From CAVYXF01 sp963772335 (GTDB lineage: Bacteria > Pseudomonadota > Alphaproteobacteria > Rhizobiales > Rhodomicrobiaceae): DNA of 64,000 nt. Below, in pieces: positions 25,112 to 32,625 of the stretch (position 1 is its first letter; each line of letters begins with the position of its first letter). The stretch is from positions 75,158 through 139,157 of the forward strand of contig CAVYXF010000007.1 of assembly GCA_963772335.1 (NCBI GenBank), written 5' to 3'. Position numbers and translations under genes: made by a program. The notes under the pieces were generated by a model that was given only the letters and a program-made list of their open reading frames with translations, was not told where the DNA came from and did no database searches.

Positions 25112-25308
25112 GGGTTGGCCCGGTTCCCTTATTGGCTGATTGCCCCTGCTATAAGGGCATGATTGGCGCGGATTTCCAGCGCCAGAACGCCGCGTCAGTG
25201 GGAGGGTCTTGCAGGCTTATCGCCCAGTCCGTCAAGAGGCAGCGCCAATCCCCTCGCCGGGCGTGGCCCGCGAGGCTTTCCGTCAGTCTTGCCCTCACGA
25301 TATATTAG

Positions 25309-25779
25309 GTGAGGGACGCGCGGGCGGCCGCTCGGGCCGGTGCGTATGTTAGTGGGTGGCCCTCATGGCCGCCCGCGCGCGGTGATATTTTGGCCCCGCA
25401 GCTTCGCCTTACCATTCTTCGCGTCCCGGACGACACTGTCTCGGCACACGCGAGTGTCACTGGGTATCGCAACCCAGGAGGAAGCACGCGTACCCCTGAC
25501 TTCGGGTTCGTTACACCCACCGCGAGGCTGACCTCCGTTTCCGGCCACTTTGGGCCTCTAATTCCGGTCAGCCATGCCCTCGCGTCCTCAGGCACCGCTT
25601 CCCTCCCCCACGGTGAGACGGTCTCGAGTGCCCGTGCGTCCCTCAGGGAAGGAACGAGCCGAGTGTATGTGCGGGTGGAGGGGGCGGGGATAAAGTTGGG
25701 GCGCAAAGCTGCGGACGTGGTGAATGGTCGGTTAACGCAGCCGGCTGTAGTCTTGCGCGCAAGCAAGGTCGACCTTTGA
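25309..25779 (+). CDS. Doubtful hypothetical protein
   Basis: A 156-codon open frame from a GTG reads in part LTILRVPDDTVSAHASVTGYR and HFGPLIPVSHALASSGTASLP. It has no recognised domain and no ribosome site, and an even longer open frame lies antisense across the same bases (25305-25886). The two frames cannot both be judged real from here. The region may be a non-coding or repeated element that happens to be open. Unclear. Confidence 0.2.
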   Translation: MRDARAAARAGAYVSGWPSWPPARGDILAPQLRLTILRVPDDTVSAHASVTGYRNPGGSTRTPDFGFVTPTARLTSVSGHFGPLIPVSHALASSGTASLPHGETVSSARASLREGTSRVYVRVEGAGIKLGRKAADVVNGRLTQPAVVLRASKVDL

Positions 25780-25898
25780 TGGGCTGCGGCCATCGTCCTA
25801 ATCCGCCACCCGCCCATGGCTCCCGAGCACTTGGCAGGAATGGCCGGTCTGCGGTGCGAGCGGAATTCGCGCGGCGTCTGAAGCAAGCGTAGTAAGCG

Positions 25899-25931
25899 TA
25901 GCCCGGATTGCGCTGCGCTCCATCCGGGCTA
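25899..25931. repeat. Short AGCCCGGAT palindrome
   Basis: AGCCCGGATTG and CATCCGGGCTA form an inverted repeat around GCGCTGCGCTC. This is a very common extragenic palindrome type in rhizobial genomes. It lies in a 1-kb gap (25112-26130) that otherwise holds only the doubtful frame at 25309. Confidence 0.6.
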
Positions 25932-26134
25932 CTTGCTTTGCGGTGCGCGAAGCGGTTGAGAAGTTGGCAAAAAGCACTTACTCATAAAAGCATCAAAAAG
26001 GCATCAAAAAGACCTTGATAAATCGATTGAACCCTGCTTATCTGACGTAAGCCGAGAAAAGCAGTAATACGCGGCATAGGGAGGAAACCTTCTGTATGGA
26101 AAACCAAAGATCTCGTGGAGGTCGGGGGGGGTGA

Positions 26135-26195
26135 ATCTCATGCGCTGTGTTGAGATCCGCGTCGGTACGCGGCCCCTAACAAATCTAGGGGCCGC
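26135..26195 (+). promoter_or_regulatory. Structured mRNA leader that can hide the ribosome site of the next gene
   Basis: Three consecutive hairpins can form: ATCTCA/TGAGAT (26135-26156), CCGCGT/ACGCGG (26157-26172) and GCGGCCCCTA/TAGGGGCCGC (26169-26195). The last two share GCGG at 26169-26172, so they exclude each other. The third hairpin contains AGGGG (26187-26191), the only Shine-Dalgarno-like sequence before the ATG at 26199. A possible leader frame starting at the GTG at 26131 runs through these hairpins. No known riboswitch class is recognised. Confidence 0.4.
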
Positions 26196-26198
26196 TAT

Positions 26199-26501
26199 AT
26201 GGCGAAGCGAAGCGTTAAGCTCGGAAAAGAATTTCCGGTTGAAGTCACGATCCTTAAATCAAGGAGAAAATATCTACAGGAAATCATGCGTTCTGTTCTG
26301 GCATTGCTGGTCGCAGTGCCATGCGTCACTGCCCTGGCTATAACTGGAATGAAGGGCGTGTTTCAGAGTGAATTTTCGGCTTTGCAGAGCGTTTGGAACT
26401 TGGTTGCAGCTCCTCTTGGAGCGGTGATCGTCTATTACTTCTGTGGGCCGGCAGGCAAACGGGATGGTCATGCCAAAGGAGACCACGAGAGTTCAGCTTG
26501 A
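26199..26501 (+). CDS. Small two-helix membrane protein of unknown function
   Basis: The 100-residue protein begins MAKRSVKLGKEFPVEVTILKSRRKYLQEI, a basic cytoplasmic segment, followed by two hydrophobic helices (VLALLVAVPCVTALAI and VWNLVAAPLGAVIVYYFCG) and a charged tail (KRDGHAKGDHE). I do not recognise a family. It overlaps the RHH-type gene by 32 bases in another frame, so the two probably act together. Base composition is lower in GC than the flanks and codon use is less GC3-biased, which suggests recent acquisition. Its start lies directly after a hairpin that could block translation. Confidence 0.65.
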   Translation: MAKRSVKLGKEFPVEVTILKSRRKYLQEIMRSVLALLVAVPCVTALAITGMKGVFQSEFSALQSVWNLVAAPLGAVIVYYFCGPAGKRDGHAKGDHESSA

Positions 26502-26688
26502 ACTCCCCGAGGCTTCATTCGAAAGACTGAAGCAACTCAAGGCTAGGACAGAGGCAATGTCCTATGCCGAGGTGATAAAAAACGCGTTGCGGCTGTACGA
26601 AGCCATCATCGAAGAAACGGAGGCGGGTAACATTGTCAGCATCAAGACGCAACGTGGCGATGAGATTAGCTACAAGTTGGTGTTTTAA
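26470..26688 (+). CDS. Ribbon-helix-helix-like small protein
   Basis: The 72-residue product MPKETTRVQLELPEASFERL, then KQLKARTEAMSYAEVIKNALRLYEAI, fits a ribbon-helix-helix pattern: a beta strand (TRVQLELP), then two helices joined by a short turn (MSYAEVIKNALRLYE). Such proteins usually bind DNA as dimers. After the core come a strand-like segment (GNIVSIKTQRGDEISYKLVF). The start at 26470 is chosen because the conserved region begins there; a nearer upstream ATG at 26464 adds two residues. A hairpin terminator follows at once. Partner of the small membrane protein upstream. Confidence 0.7.
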   Translation: MPKETTRVQLELPEASFERLKQLKARTEAMSYAEVIKNALRLYEAIIEETEAGNIVSIKTQRGDEISYKLVF

Positions 26689-26710
26689 TGGGGGCTTTGC
26701 CCCCAGTTAT
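26689..26710 (+). terminator. Intrinsic terminator after the RHH-type gene
   Basis: TGGGGGC (26689-26695), TTT loop, GCCCCCA (26699-26705), then GTTATTTTC. It directly follows the stop at 26688. Confidence 0.65.
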
Positions 26711-26853
26711 TTTCTATCAGCCCCTGTTTTTGCTATGGTTTGGCTGCTTCGGATTGACGATAAGTCGACGACGCTTATGTCCGAGTTGAGGCGCGAGCGG
26801 CCTTAGCAGGTTTCTCGGCGCGCGCTCGAAGCCTTCAGACCGGCTTGCGATAC

Positions 26854-26958
26854 TTAGAGCGCTGGACGCTCCGTTGAACGCGGAGCTGCGCTCTAAACTC
26901 TTTGTTGGTGCATCGGATTTATCCGAAAAGTGCGTACACTTTTCGGTCCGATGCACTA
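26854..26958. repeat. Double-hairpin intergenic repeat, copy 1
   Basis: About 105 bases that recur at 39529-39632 with only a few differences. The first half is a TTAGAGCGC...GCGCTCTAA palindrome with an inner GCTCCG/CGGAGC pair; the second is a GTGCATCGGA...TCCGATGCAC palindrome with inner TCCGAAAAGTG/CACTTTTCGG. It lies in the gap between the RHH gene and the DUF2231 gene; the rest of that gap (26711-27132) shows no gene. Confidence 0.85.
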
Positions 26959-27132
26959 GCAGCCTCGGCACGCCGCGAACTCTGGTAGACCGCACGGAGC
27001 GAGTTCGCCGCAGTAGCGAGCGCGTCGAGAGACTGCCTCAATCCCCACCTGGACCGAGCCGACCCGCAAAGGCGCAGCCGCCGCTGTCAGCGGCACCTTT
27101 TCTCTGGCGCTGCGACTTAACGAACAGGTGAC

Positions 27133-27157
27133 GGAACAAAAGCTGGCCTGCTCCGTA
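27133..27157 (+). promoter_or_regulatory. Candidate EcfG promoter of the DUF2231-dehydrogenase operon
   Basis: GGAAC (27133-27137), 16 bases, then CGTA (27154-27157), 43 bases before the DUF2231 start. The -10 has one mismatch to CGTT. Confidence 0.5.
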
Positions 27158-27200
27158 GACTCGATAGCTCACAACACAATCCGCATCGAGGCTCTTGACC

Positions 27201-27656
27201 ATGGCCCAAACGCATCCCCCGTCCACTGTGGCGGTTGCTGGACAGCCGATCCATTCGATGCTCGTCCAATTCCCGGTCGTCTGCTTTACGCTGGCGCTTT
27301 TCACCGACCTCGCTTACTGGCAGACGGCCAATCTCATGTGGCAGAACTTTTCGTCCTGGCTGCTTTTCGCCGGACTCGTATTCGGCGTCCTCGCCGGGAT
27401 CGCAGGCGTCATCGACTTCTTTTTCCGGCGCAGCGTGCGCGCCTACGGCTCCTCCTGGCCCCATGCGATCGGCAGCCTGATCGTCCTCGCCCTGGCTTTC
27501 GTGAACAGCCTCGTTCATGCCGGGGACGGCTGGACCGCCGTTGTCCCTTGGGGCCTCATCCTTTCCGCGGCGACCGTCGTCATAATGATCATTTCCGACT
27601 GGTTCGGACGCGCTCTTGTCTTCAATCACGGCGTAGGAGTGAGTGTTCATGACTAG
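27201..27656 (+). CDS. DUF2231-domain membrane protein
   Basis: The 151-residue protein has four hydrophobic segments and the DUF2231 pattern: GQPIHSMLVQFPVVCFTLALFTDLAY, then FSSWLLFAGLVFGVLAGIAGVIDFFF and HAIGSLIVLALAFVNSL. The conserved HPM/HSM near the N-terminus is typical of this family, some members of which may bind heme. It overlaps the start of the PQQ-type dehydrogenase gene by eight bases, an arrangement suggesting that it serves as the membrane partner or electron acceptor of that enzyme (inference). Confidence 0.85.
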   Translation: MAQTHPPSTVAVAGQPIHSMLVQFPVVCFTLALFTDLAYWQTANLMWQNFSSWLLFAGLVFGVLAGIAGVIDFFFRRSVRAYGSSWPHAIGSLIVLALAFVNSLVHAGDGWTAVVPWGLILSAATVVIMIISDWFGRALVFNHGVGVSVHD

Positions 27657-29283
27657 CAAGTCTCCAATTTCCCGTCTCACTGCCTTTGCCGGGAGCTGTC
27701 TCATCTTCGCCGCCCTTGCAGGCTTAGCTAACGCTGCAGATTTCGACACCTCGCAGCAGATCGGGCCCAACCCCGTTCTGCCGGAGCCGAATCCGCCGCT
27801 TCTGGCCAATCTCAAGGTTGCCGAAGTGGTCGGCTGGAACGAGGGCCAGATGCCGTCTGTCCCGGACGGTCTCAAGATCACGCCTTACGCAAAGGATCTT
27901 GCCAATCCCCGCTCGGTGCACACGCTGCCCAATGGCGACGTGCTCGTCGCACAGGCGCGCGGGCCCTCCGGCGAACCGGTCTCAAGGCCGAAGGACATCA
28001 TCCGCGGCTGGATCATGTCGATCGCGCATGGCGGGGGAGGAGAGCAGAAAAAGAGCAATCTCATCACGCTTCTGCGCGACACGAACCGCGACGGCACGGT
28101 CGATGAAAGGCACGATCTTCTGACCGACCTCAATTCGCCCTTTGGTGTTGCCTGGTACGACGGGACGCTTTACGTCGCAGCAACCGATGCGATCCTCGCC
28201 TATCCCTACCAGCTCGGCAGCAATGAGATCACGGCGAAGCCTAAAGTGCTTACGCCGCTGCCCGGTGGACCCATAAACCACCACTGGACCAAAGACCTCG
28301 CGCTCAGTCCGGACGGGCGCTACCTCTATGCCTCGGTCGGCTCCAACTCCAACATCGTGGAAAACGGCTTGGAGGCCGAAAAGGGACGCGCCGCAATCTG
28401 GCAGGTGGATCGCGAGACCGGCGCAGCCAGGGTTTACGCTTCGGGCCTGCGCAATCCTAATGGTCTCACCTTCCACCCGGAGACCAACGTTCTGTGGGCG
28501 GTCATCAACGAGCGCGACGAACTCGGGCCCGATCTGGTCCCGGATTATATGACATCCGTCAAAGAGGGCGCCTTCTATGGCTGGCCGTGGAGCTACTACG
28601 GCAATCATGTCGACGAGCGGGTTCGCCCGCAGCGGCCTGACATGGTGGAAAAGGCGATTGCCCCCGACTACGCGCTGTCGAGTCATGTCGCCCCTCTGGG
28701 CATGACCTTCTCGATGAACTCGGCGCTGCCCGAGGCTTATCGCAGCGGCGCCTTCGTCGGCGAGCATGGCAGCTGGAATCGCAATTCCTTCAACGGCTAC
28801 AAGGTCGTTTACATTCCCTTCGAGAACGGCACGCCCTCCGGTAAAGCTCAGGACGTCGTGACCGGCTTTATCGAGGGGGATCAGGCCCATGGCCGCCCGG
28901 TCGGCGTCGGCATCGACGGAACCGGTGCACTACTTGTCGCAGATGATTCCGGCAACACCGTCTGGCGCGTTGCTGCAGCCGATGGCTCGGTTTCGCCGCA
29001 GCCGATCGGCACGGACCAGGTCAAGACCAGTGCCCTCGGCGGCGCACAGCAGACCGGCGGAACGGCCGGTGCTCTACCGGCAGGTTCACAATCGTCGGCC
29101 GCAACCAACACGCAGCCGCCCGCGAGCGGAGTTCCTGCCCCTTCGGTTGATGAGCAACTGACTGGCCAGCAGCCGGCCGCATCAGGGGGCGGAGGTGGTT
29201 CACCGCAACCATCGCAAACGCAGGTTGCGCCTGCCGTACTGCCGGAGCCCACGGTGCCGAACGGAGCGGCGAAAACCGACTAG
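27649..29283 (+). CDS. Periplasmic PQQ-dependent sugar dehydrogenase-like (sorbosone dehydrogenase) protein
   Basis: The 544-residue protein has a signal peptide (FAGSCLIFAALAGLANAADF) and a six-bladed propeller of the soluble glucose/sorbosone dehydrogenase type (about 60-450). Typical motifs are NPRSVHTLPNGDVLVAQ, HHWTKDLALSPDGRYLYASVGSNSN, LRNPNGLTFHPETNVLWAVINERDELG and APLGMTFSM. Relatives oxidise sugars or aldoses with PQQ. The C-terminal 90 residues are a Gly/Pro/Gln/Ser-rich, probably unstructured tail. GGAGTGAGT precedes the ATG at 27649, inside the end of the DUF2231 gene. The EcfG promoter upstream suggests stress control. No pqq synthesis genes are in the window. Confidence 0.85.
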   Translation: MTSKSPISRLTAFAGSCLIFAALAGLANAADFDTSQQIGPNPVLPEPNPPLLANLKVAEVVGWNEGQMPSVPDGLKITPYAKDLANPRSVHTLPNGDVLVAQARGPSGEPVSRPKDIIRGWIMSIAHGGGGEQKKSNLITLLRDTNRDGTVDERHDLLTDLNSPFGVAWYDGTLYVAATDAILAYPYQLGSNEITAKPKVLTPLPGGPINHHWTKDLALSPDGRYLYASVGSNSNIVENGLEAEKGRAAIWQVDRETGAARVYASGLRNPNGLTFHPETNVLWAVINERDELGPDLVPDYMTSVKEGAFYGWPWSYYGNHVDERVRPQRPDMVEKAIAPDYALSSHVAPLGMTFSMNSALPEAYRSGAFVGEHGSWNRNSFNGYKVVYIPFENGTPSGKAQDVVTGFIEGDQAHGRPVGVGIDGTGALLVADDSGNTVWRVAAADGSVSPQPIGTDQVKTSALGGAQQTGGTAGALPAGSQSSAATNTQPPASGVPAPSVDEQLTGQQPAASGGGGGSPQPSQTQVAPAVLPEPTVPNGAAKTD

Positions 29284-29308
29284 TAAAACCGATCGACGAT
29301 GCCAACCC

Positions 29309-29346
29309 CCAGATACTGTCCCACTTCGTTGTGAGGCAGTATCTGG
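29309..29346 (+). terminator. Hairpin after the dehydrogenase gene
   Basis: CCAGATACTG (29309-29318) pairs with CAGTATCTGG (29337-29346), and the inner loop can pair further. No clear T-run follows, so termination is uncertain. Confidence 0.4.
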
Positions 29347-29491
29347 ATGGGTGTCGAAGGCGGTCCGATCACCCTTCGGCAGGAATGACTGTGCTGCCCA
29401 AGTCTAAAGCCGCCATCTGCCACATGCGGCAGACCGCTGTCCGGGCGTCGACGGCTAGTCTGTCGTCTCGCGCTCGCCTTTCCGCCTGCCG

Positions 29492-30145
29492 CTAGATCGC
29501 ATTTCGCATGCTGACGATTGCGTCGTCCGGCGGCATGGTGCATCGCGCCCTATGGGTCGGGGCATAGTCGATGGCCCACACCTCGCCCTCGGACGAAGCT
29601 TCGAAGATGCGTTCCGGATCGCCCCGGCGCTTCCCTGTTTCCGCTTCGAGCTGCGCGATCGCATCGCCCACGCTGCGCTGTGTCTGCTCCGCCCCTTCGG
29701 TGAGAGCGCGGTCGTGCTGAATGACGAGCTTGATCGCAAGCCCCGTCCTGGGCTCGTTGAGGTCGATGAGTTTCGAACACATTTCCGGGCCGTATTTCCC
29801 CAGGAATGCGACTGCCGCCTCACGCGGCGAGAGCTCGGCAGCTCGCGCCTCAGCGATGGTCGCCTCAGGCAGCACGAGGGTGACCCCGCTTTCGGCGTTC
29901 AGCGTGATGGCGGGGTGTCCGAACCGGCTGGCGTGCTGTTCGCGCCAAGCATCATCCAGCCAGCCGGCCTGCACCGGGGCGACATTCACAAAGCAGGACG
30001 CAATCAGCGTGCAGGCGGCGTAGCAGCGCTCAGTGCGCCCCAGCGTTCCCCTGGCGTTGATGTATTTAGGGCTATGGGAAGCGAAGGGATGATCTTTTCC
30101 ATGACCACCCATCTGGGATCCGCCAAATAGCTGAAAGAGATACAT
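29492..30145 (-). CDS. Exported protein of unknown function
   Basis: From the ATG at 30145, preceded by GAGGAG at eight bases, the 217-residue product starts with a polar 40-residue segment, then a short hydrophobic stretch (AACTLIASCFVNVAPVQAGWL) that could be an internal signal sequence. The remainder (LTLVLPEATIAEARAAELSPREAAVAFLGKYGPEMCSKLIDL and onward) is hydrophilic with no recognised domain. The true start may be closer to the hydrophobic stretch. No operon partner: neighbours point away or lie more than 200 bases off. Confidence 0.55.
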   Translation of the reverse strand: MYLFQLFGGSQMGGHGKDHPFASHSPKYINARGTLGRTERCYAACTLIASCFVNVAPVQAGWLDDAWREQHASRFGHPAITLNAESGVTLVLPEATIAEARAAELSPREAAVAFLGKYGPEMCSKLIDLNEPRTGLAIKLVIQHDRALTEGAEQTQRSVGDAIAQLEAETGKRRGDPERIFEASSEGEVWAIDYAPTHRARCTMPPDDAIVSMRNAI

Positions 30146-30546
30146 CGGGGAAACTCCTCAGGTTCTTATGCTTCCTTGACATGATGTTGTGTGCCACCAG
30201 TCATTTGCGAAGCAGAGCTAAGCCGAAGCTGACTATATCAGGCGATCGGTTTACGGTGGTGCTCAGTTGGCAGCCCAAAAACTGGCACGCAGAGCTCTAC
30301 TGCACGGCTCTGCCGCGGGGCTTCTTTCCTCAGCTTGGGGAATAGCCTCTCAGGCCACCGCACTATTGCTATTGTCATGTAGGGTTTTGCCCTTAGCAAC
30401 GCACTTAGATGTGCCTCGTGGCTATGATGGCCGACCGCCCGTCATCTGACGTTGGCATTTGCCAATCTTGCTTATTTTAGAGCAGTGCATTCGATCAGAA
30501 CACGAGCTTGTCACGAGATGCTGCTTCGGCGTCACCTCCACGGGCC
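30146..30546. other. 400-base gap with no recognisable gene
   Basis: A 60-codon frame on the plus strand (30267-30449) starts with TTG and has no ribosome site, so I do not accept it. Some AT-rich patches suggest promoters for the exported protein on the minus strand, but no consensus was found. Confidence 0.5.
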
Positions 30547-32418
30547 TCAAGCCCCTTCATATTTCTCCAGCTCATCGATCAGGCGCTCGATGACGCCGAT
30601 GCCCATGGCCCAGAAATTCGGGTCGGTGGCGTCGAGGCCGAAGGGGGCGAGCAGCTCCTTATGGTGCTTGGTGCCGCCGGCGCGCAGCATATCGAGATAG
30701 CGCTCCTGGAATCCCGCCTCGCTCTTCTCGTAGACCGCATAGAGCGAGTTCACCAGACAATCGCCGAACGCATAGGCATAGACATAGAAGGGCGAATGGA
30801 TGAAGTGGGGGATGTAGGTCCAGAACACGTCATAGCTGTCGCCGAGGTGAATTGAAGGCCCAAGGCTCTCAGCCTGGATCTCCATCCAGATTTCGCCTAA
30901 GCGCTCCGACGTCAGCTCGCCCTGGCGCCGCTCGGTATGCACGCGCCGTTCGAACTCGTAGAACGCGATCTGGCGGACCACGGTGTTGATCTTGTCCTCG
31001 ACCTTTTGCGTCAGCAGGGCCTTCTTCTCGCGCGGGTCGGACGTGGCGGCCAGCAGCGCCTTGAAGGTCAGCATTTCACCGAACACGCTGGCGGTCTCGG
31101 CGAGCGTGAGGGGGGTGTAGGCCATCAGTGCGCCCTGCGCATTGGAGAGCACCTGATGCACGCCGTGCCCGAGCTCATGGGCGAGCGTCATCACGTCGCG
31201 CGGCTTACCCATGTAATTCAGCATGATGTAGGGATGCGCGCTCGGAACGGTGGGATGCGCAAAGGCGCCAGGCGACTTACCTTCGCGCACCGGCGCATCG
31301 ATCCAGCTCTTGTCGAAGAAATTGCGCGCGACATCGGCCATTGTCGGCGAGAAGCGGTGATAAGCGGAGAGCACCATCTCGCGCGCCTCCGGCCAGGCAA
31401 TCTTGCGGTTCGGCTCGGAGGTGAGCGGCGCATTGCGGTCCCAGAATTCCAGCCGCTCTTTGCCCATCCAGCGCGCCTTCATCGCGTAATAGCGGTGCGA
31501 CAGCCGCGGATAGCCTTGCCGTACCGCCTCAACGAGGGCGTCCACCACCTCCGGCTCGACATTGTTGGCGAGGTGCCGGCTATCGACGACGCCCTTAAAA
31601 CCGCGCCAGCGGTCGGAGATTTCCTTGTCCTTGGCGAGGATGTTGGTGATCAGCGTGAACAGCCGCAGATTGTCCTTGAACACCCTGGCGAGCGCCTGGG
31701 CGGCGTCGGCACGCACCGCCCCGTCCGGATCGAGCAGCAAATTGAGCGTCGGCTCAAGCGGCAGCTTCTCGCCGCGCACATCGAAGCGCAAAGACGTCAT
31801 CGTTTCGCTGAAGAGCCGGCTCCAGCCCGCACGGCCGGTCATCGCCTTCTCGTGGAACAGCCGCTCCAGCTCATCGGAGAGCTGATAGGGCTTCTCTTTG
31901 CGAACCTCCTCCAGCCACGGCTTGTAGCGCGACAGCGGCGGGGTCGCCATGGCCGCCTCCAGGGCCGCATCGTCAATGCGGTTCAGCTCCAGCGTCAGAA
32001 ACAAGAGCTTCGAGCCGATATTGGTGAGCTTTTCCTGAATATCACCGAAGAATTTCGCCCGTGCCGGATCGTCGGTCTTGGTGACATAGTTGAGATAGGC
32101 GTAAGAGCCGATCCGGCCCATCCGGTCCTGCAGCGCCTCGAATTCGGTCAGCACGCGGGTGAGGCCCTGCGCGCCTTCGCTGGAGAGGATGCCGGCAAGC
32201 TTGCCCTGATAGCGCGCCGCGAATGTGTCGGCATCGCTGGCCCCCTGTTCCAGGTCGCGAGCGAGCACGGGGCTGTCGGTTGAAGCGTAGAGATCGGCGA
32301 GATTCCAGCCGGGCAGCTCTCCAAGTCCTGCAGCAGATGCGCCAGCCGCCATCGCTTCCGGCGAGGCTGGCGCGCAGCAGCTATGAGCCGTATCGGCGGG
32401 TGAGGTGCGATCGATCAT
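30547..32418 (-). CDS. pepF: Oligoendopeptidase F (M3B metallopeptidase)
   Basis: The protein of about 623 residues is an M3-family zinc peptidase, with the HExxH motif in MTLAHELGHGVHQVL at about 414-418 and the third zinc ligand Glu in the following TLAETASVFGEML. M3B enzymes cleave short peptides in the cytosol. The start at 32418 is preferred because GGAGACAAGAG lies before it; an ATG at 32433 adds five residues. The N-terminal part contains LPGWNLADLYASTDSPVL, typical of the PepF/M3 clade of alphaproteobacteria. No partner gene adjoins. Confidence 0.95.
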   Translation of the reverse strand: MIDRTSPADTAHSCCAPASPEAMAAGASAAGLGELPGWNLADLYASTDSPVLARDLEQGASDADTFAARYQGKLAGILSSEGAQGLTRVLTEFEALQDRMGRIGSYAYLNYVTKTDDPARAKFFGDIQEKLTNIGSKLLFLTLELNRIDDAALEAAMATPPLSRYKPWLEEVRKEKPYQLSDELERLFHEKAMTGRAGWSRLFSETMTSLRFDVRGEKLPLEPTLNLLLDPDGAVRADAAQALARVFKDNLRLFTLITNILAKDKEISDRWRGFKGVVDSRHLANNVEPEVVDALVEAVRQGYPRLSHRYYAMKARWMGKERLEFWDRNAPLTSEPNRKIAWPEAREMVLSAYHRFSPTMADVARNFFDKSWIDAPVREGKSPGAFAHPTVPSAHPYIMLNYMGKPRDVMTLAHELGHGVHQVLSNAQGALMAYTPLTLAETASVFGEMLTFKALLAATSDPREKKALLTQKVEDKINTVVRQIAFYEFERRVHTERRQGELTSERLGEIWMEIQAESLGPSIHLGDSYDVFWTYIPHFIHSPFYVYAYAFGDCLVNSLYAVYEKSEAGFQERYLDMLRAGGTKHHKELLAPFGLDATDPNFWAMGIGVIERLIDELEKYEGA

Positions 32419-32625
32419 CTCTTGTCTCCGCATGTCAGCAAAGCGCGGGTGCTTGGAAAGCTGCGACCATGCGCAATCTGCGGTGCAATGTCAAAGTGAC
32501 ACAACTCCGCTGGCCGAAATTTGATGAACTGACCGGGATGGCGGACTTCAGGGCATTTTTACGCTTTTCGGGCACAATCCAAGGTTGGAATATCCGATCT
32601 GTTCGCGCTGCAGGTGAGGCGGCGC

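Noticed and set aside
25960..26030. Direct repeats GCATCAAAAAG as a possible attachment site or CRISPR fragment
   Set aside because: Only two imperfect short copies, no spacer structure and no integrase or cas gene nearby.
30937..32283. A 448-codon plus-strand frame
   Set aside because: Antisense to oligoendopeptidase F with its HELGH motif; no ribosome site or domain.
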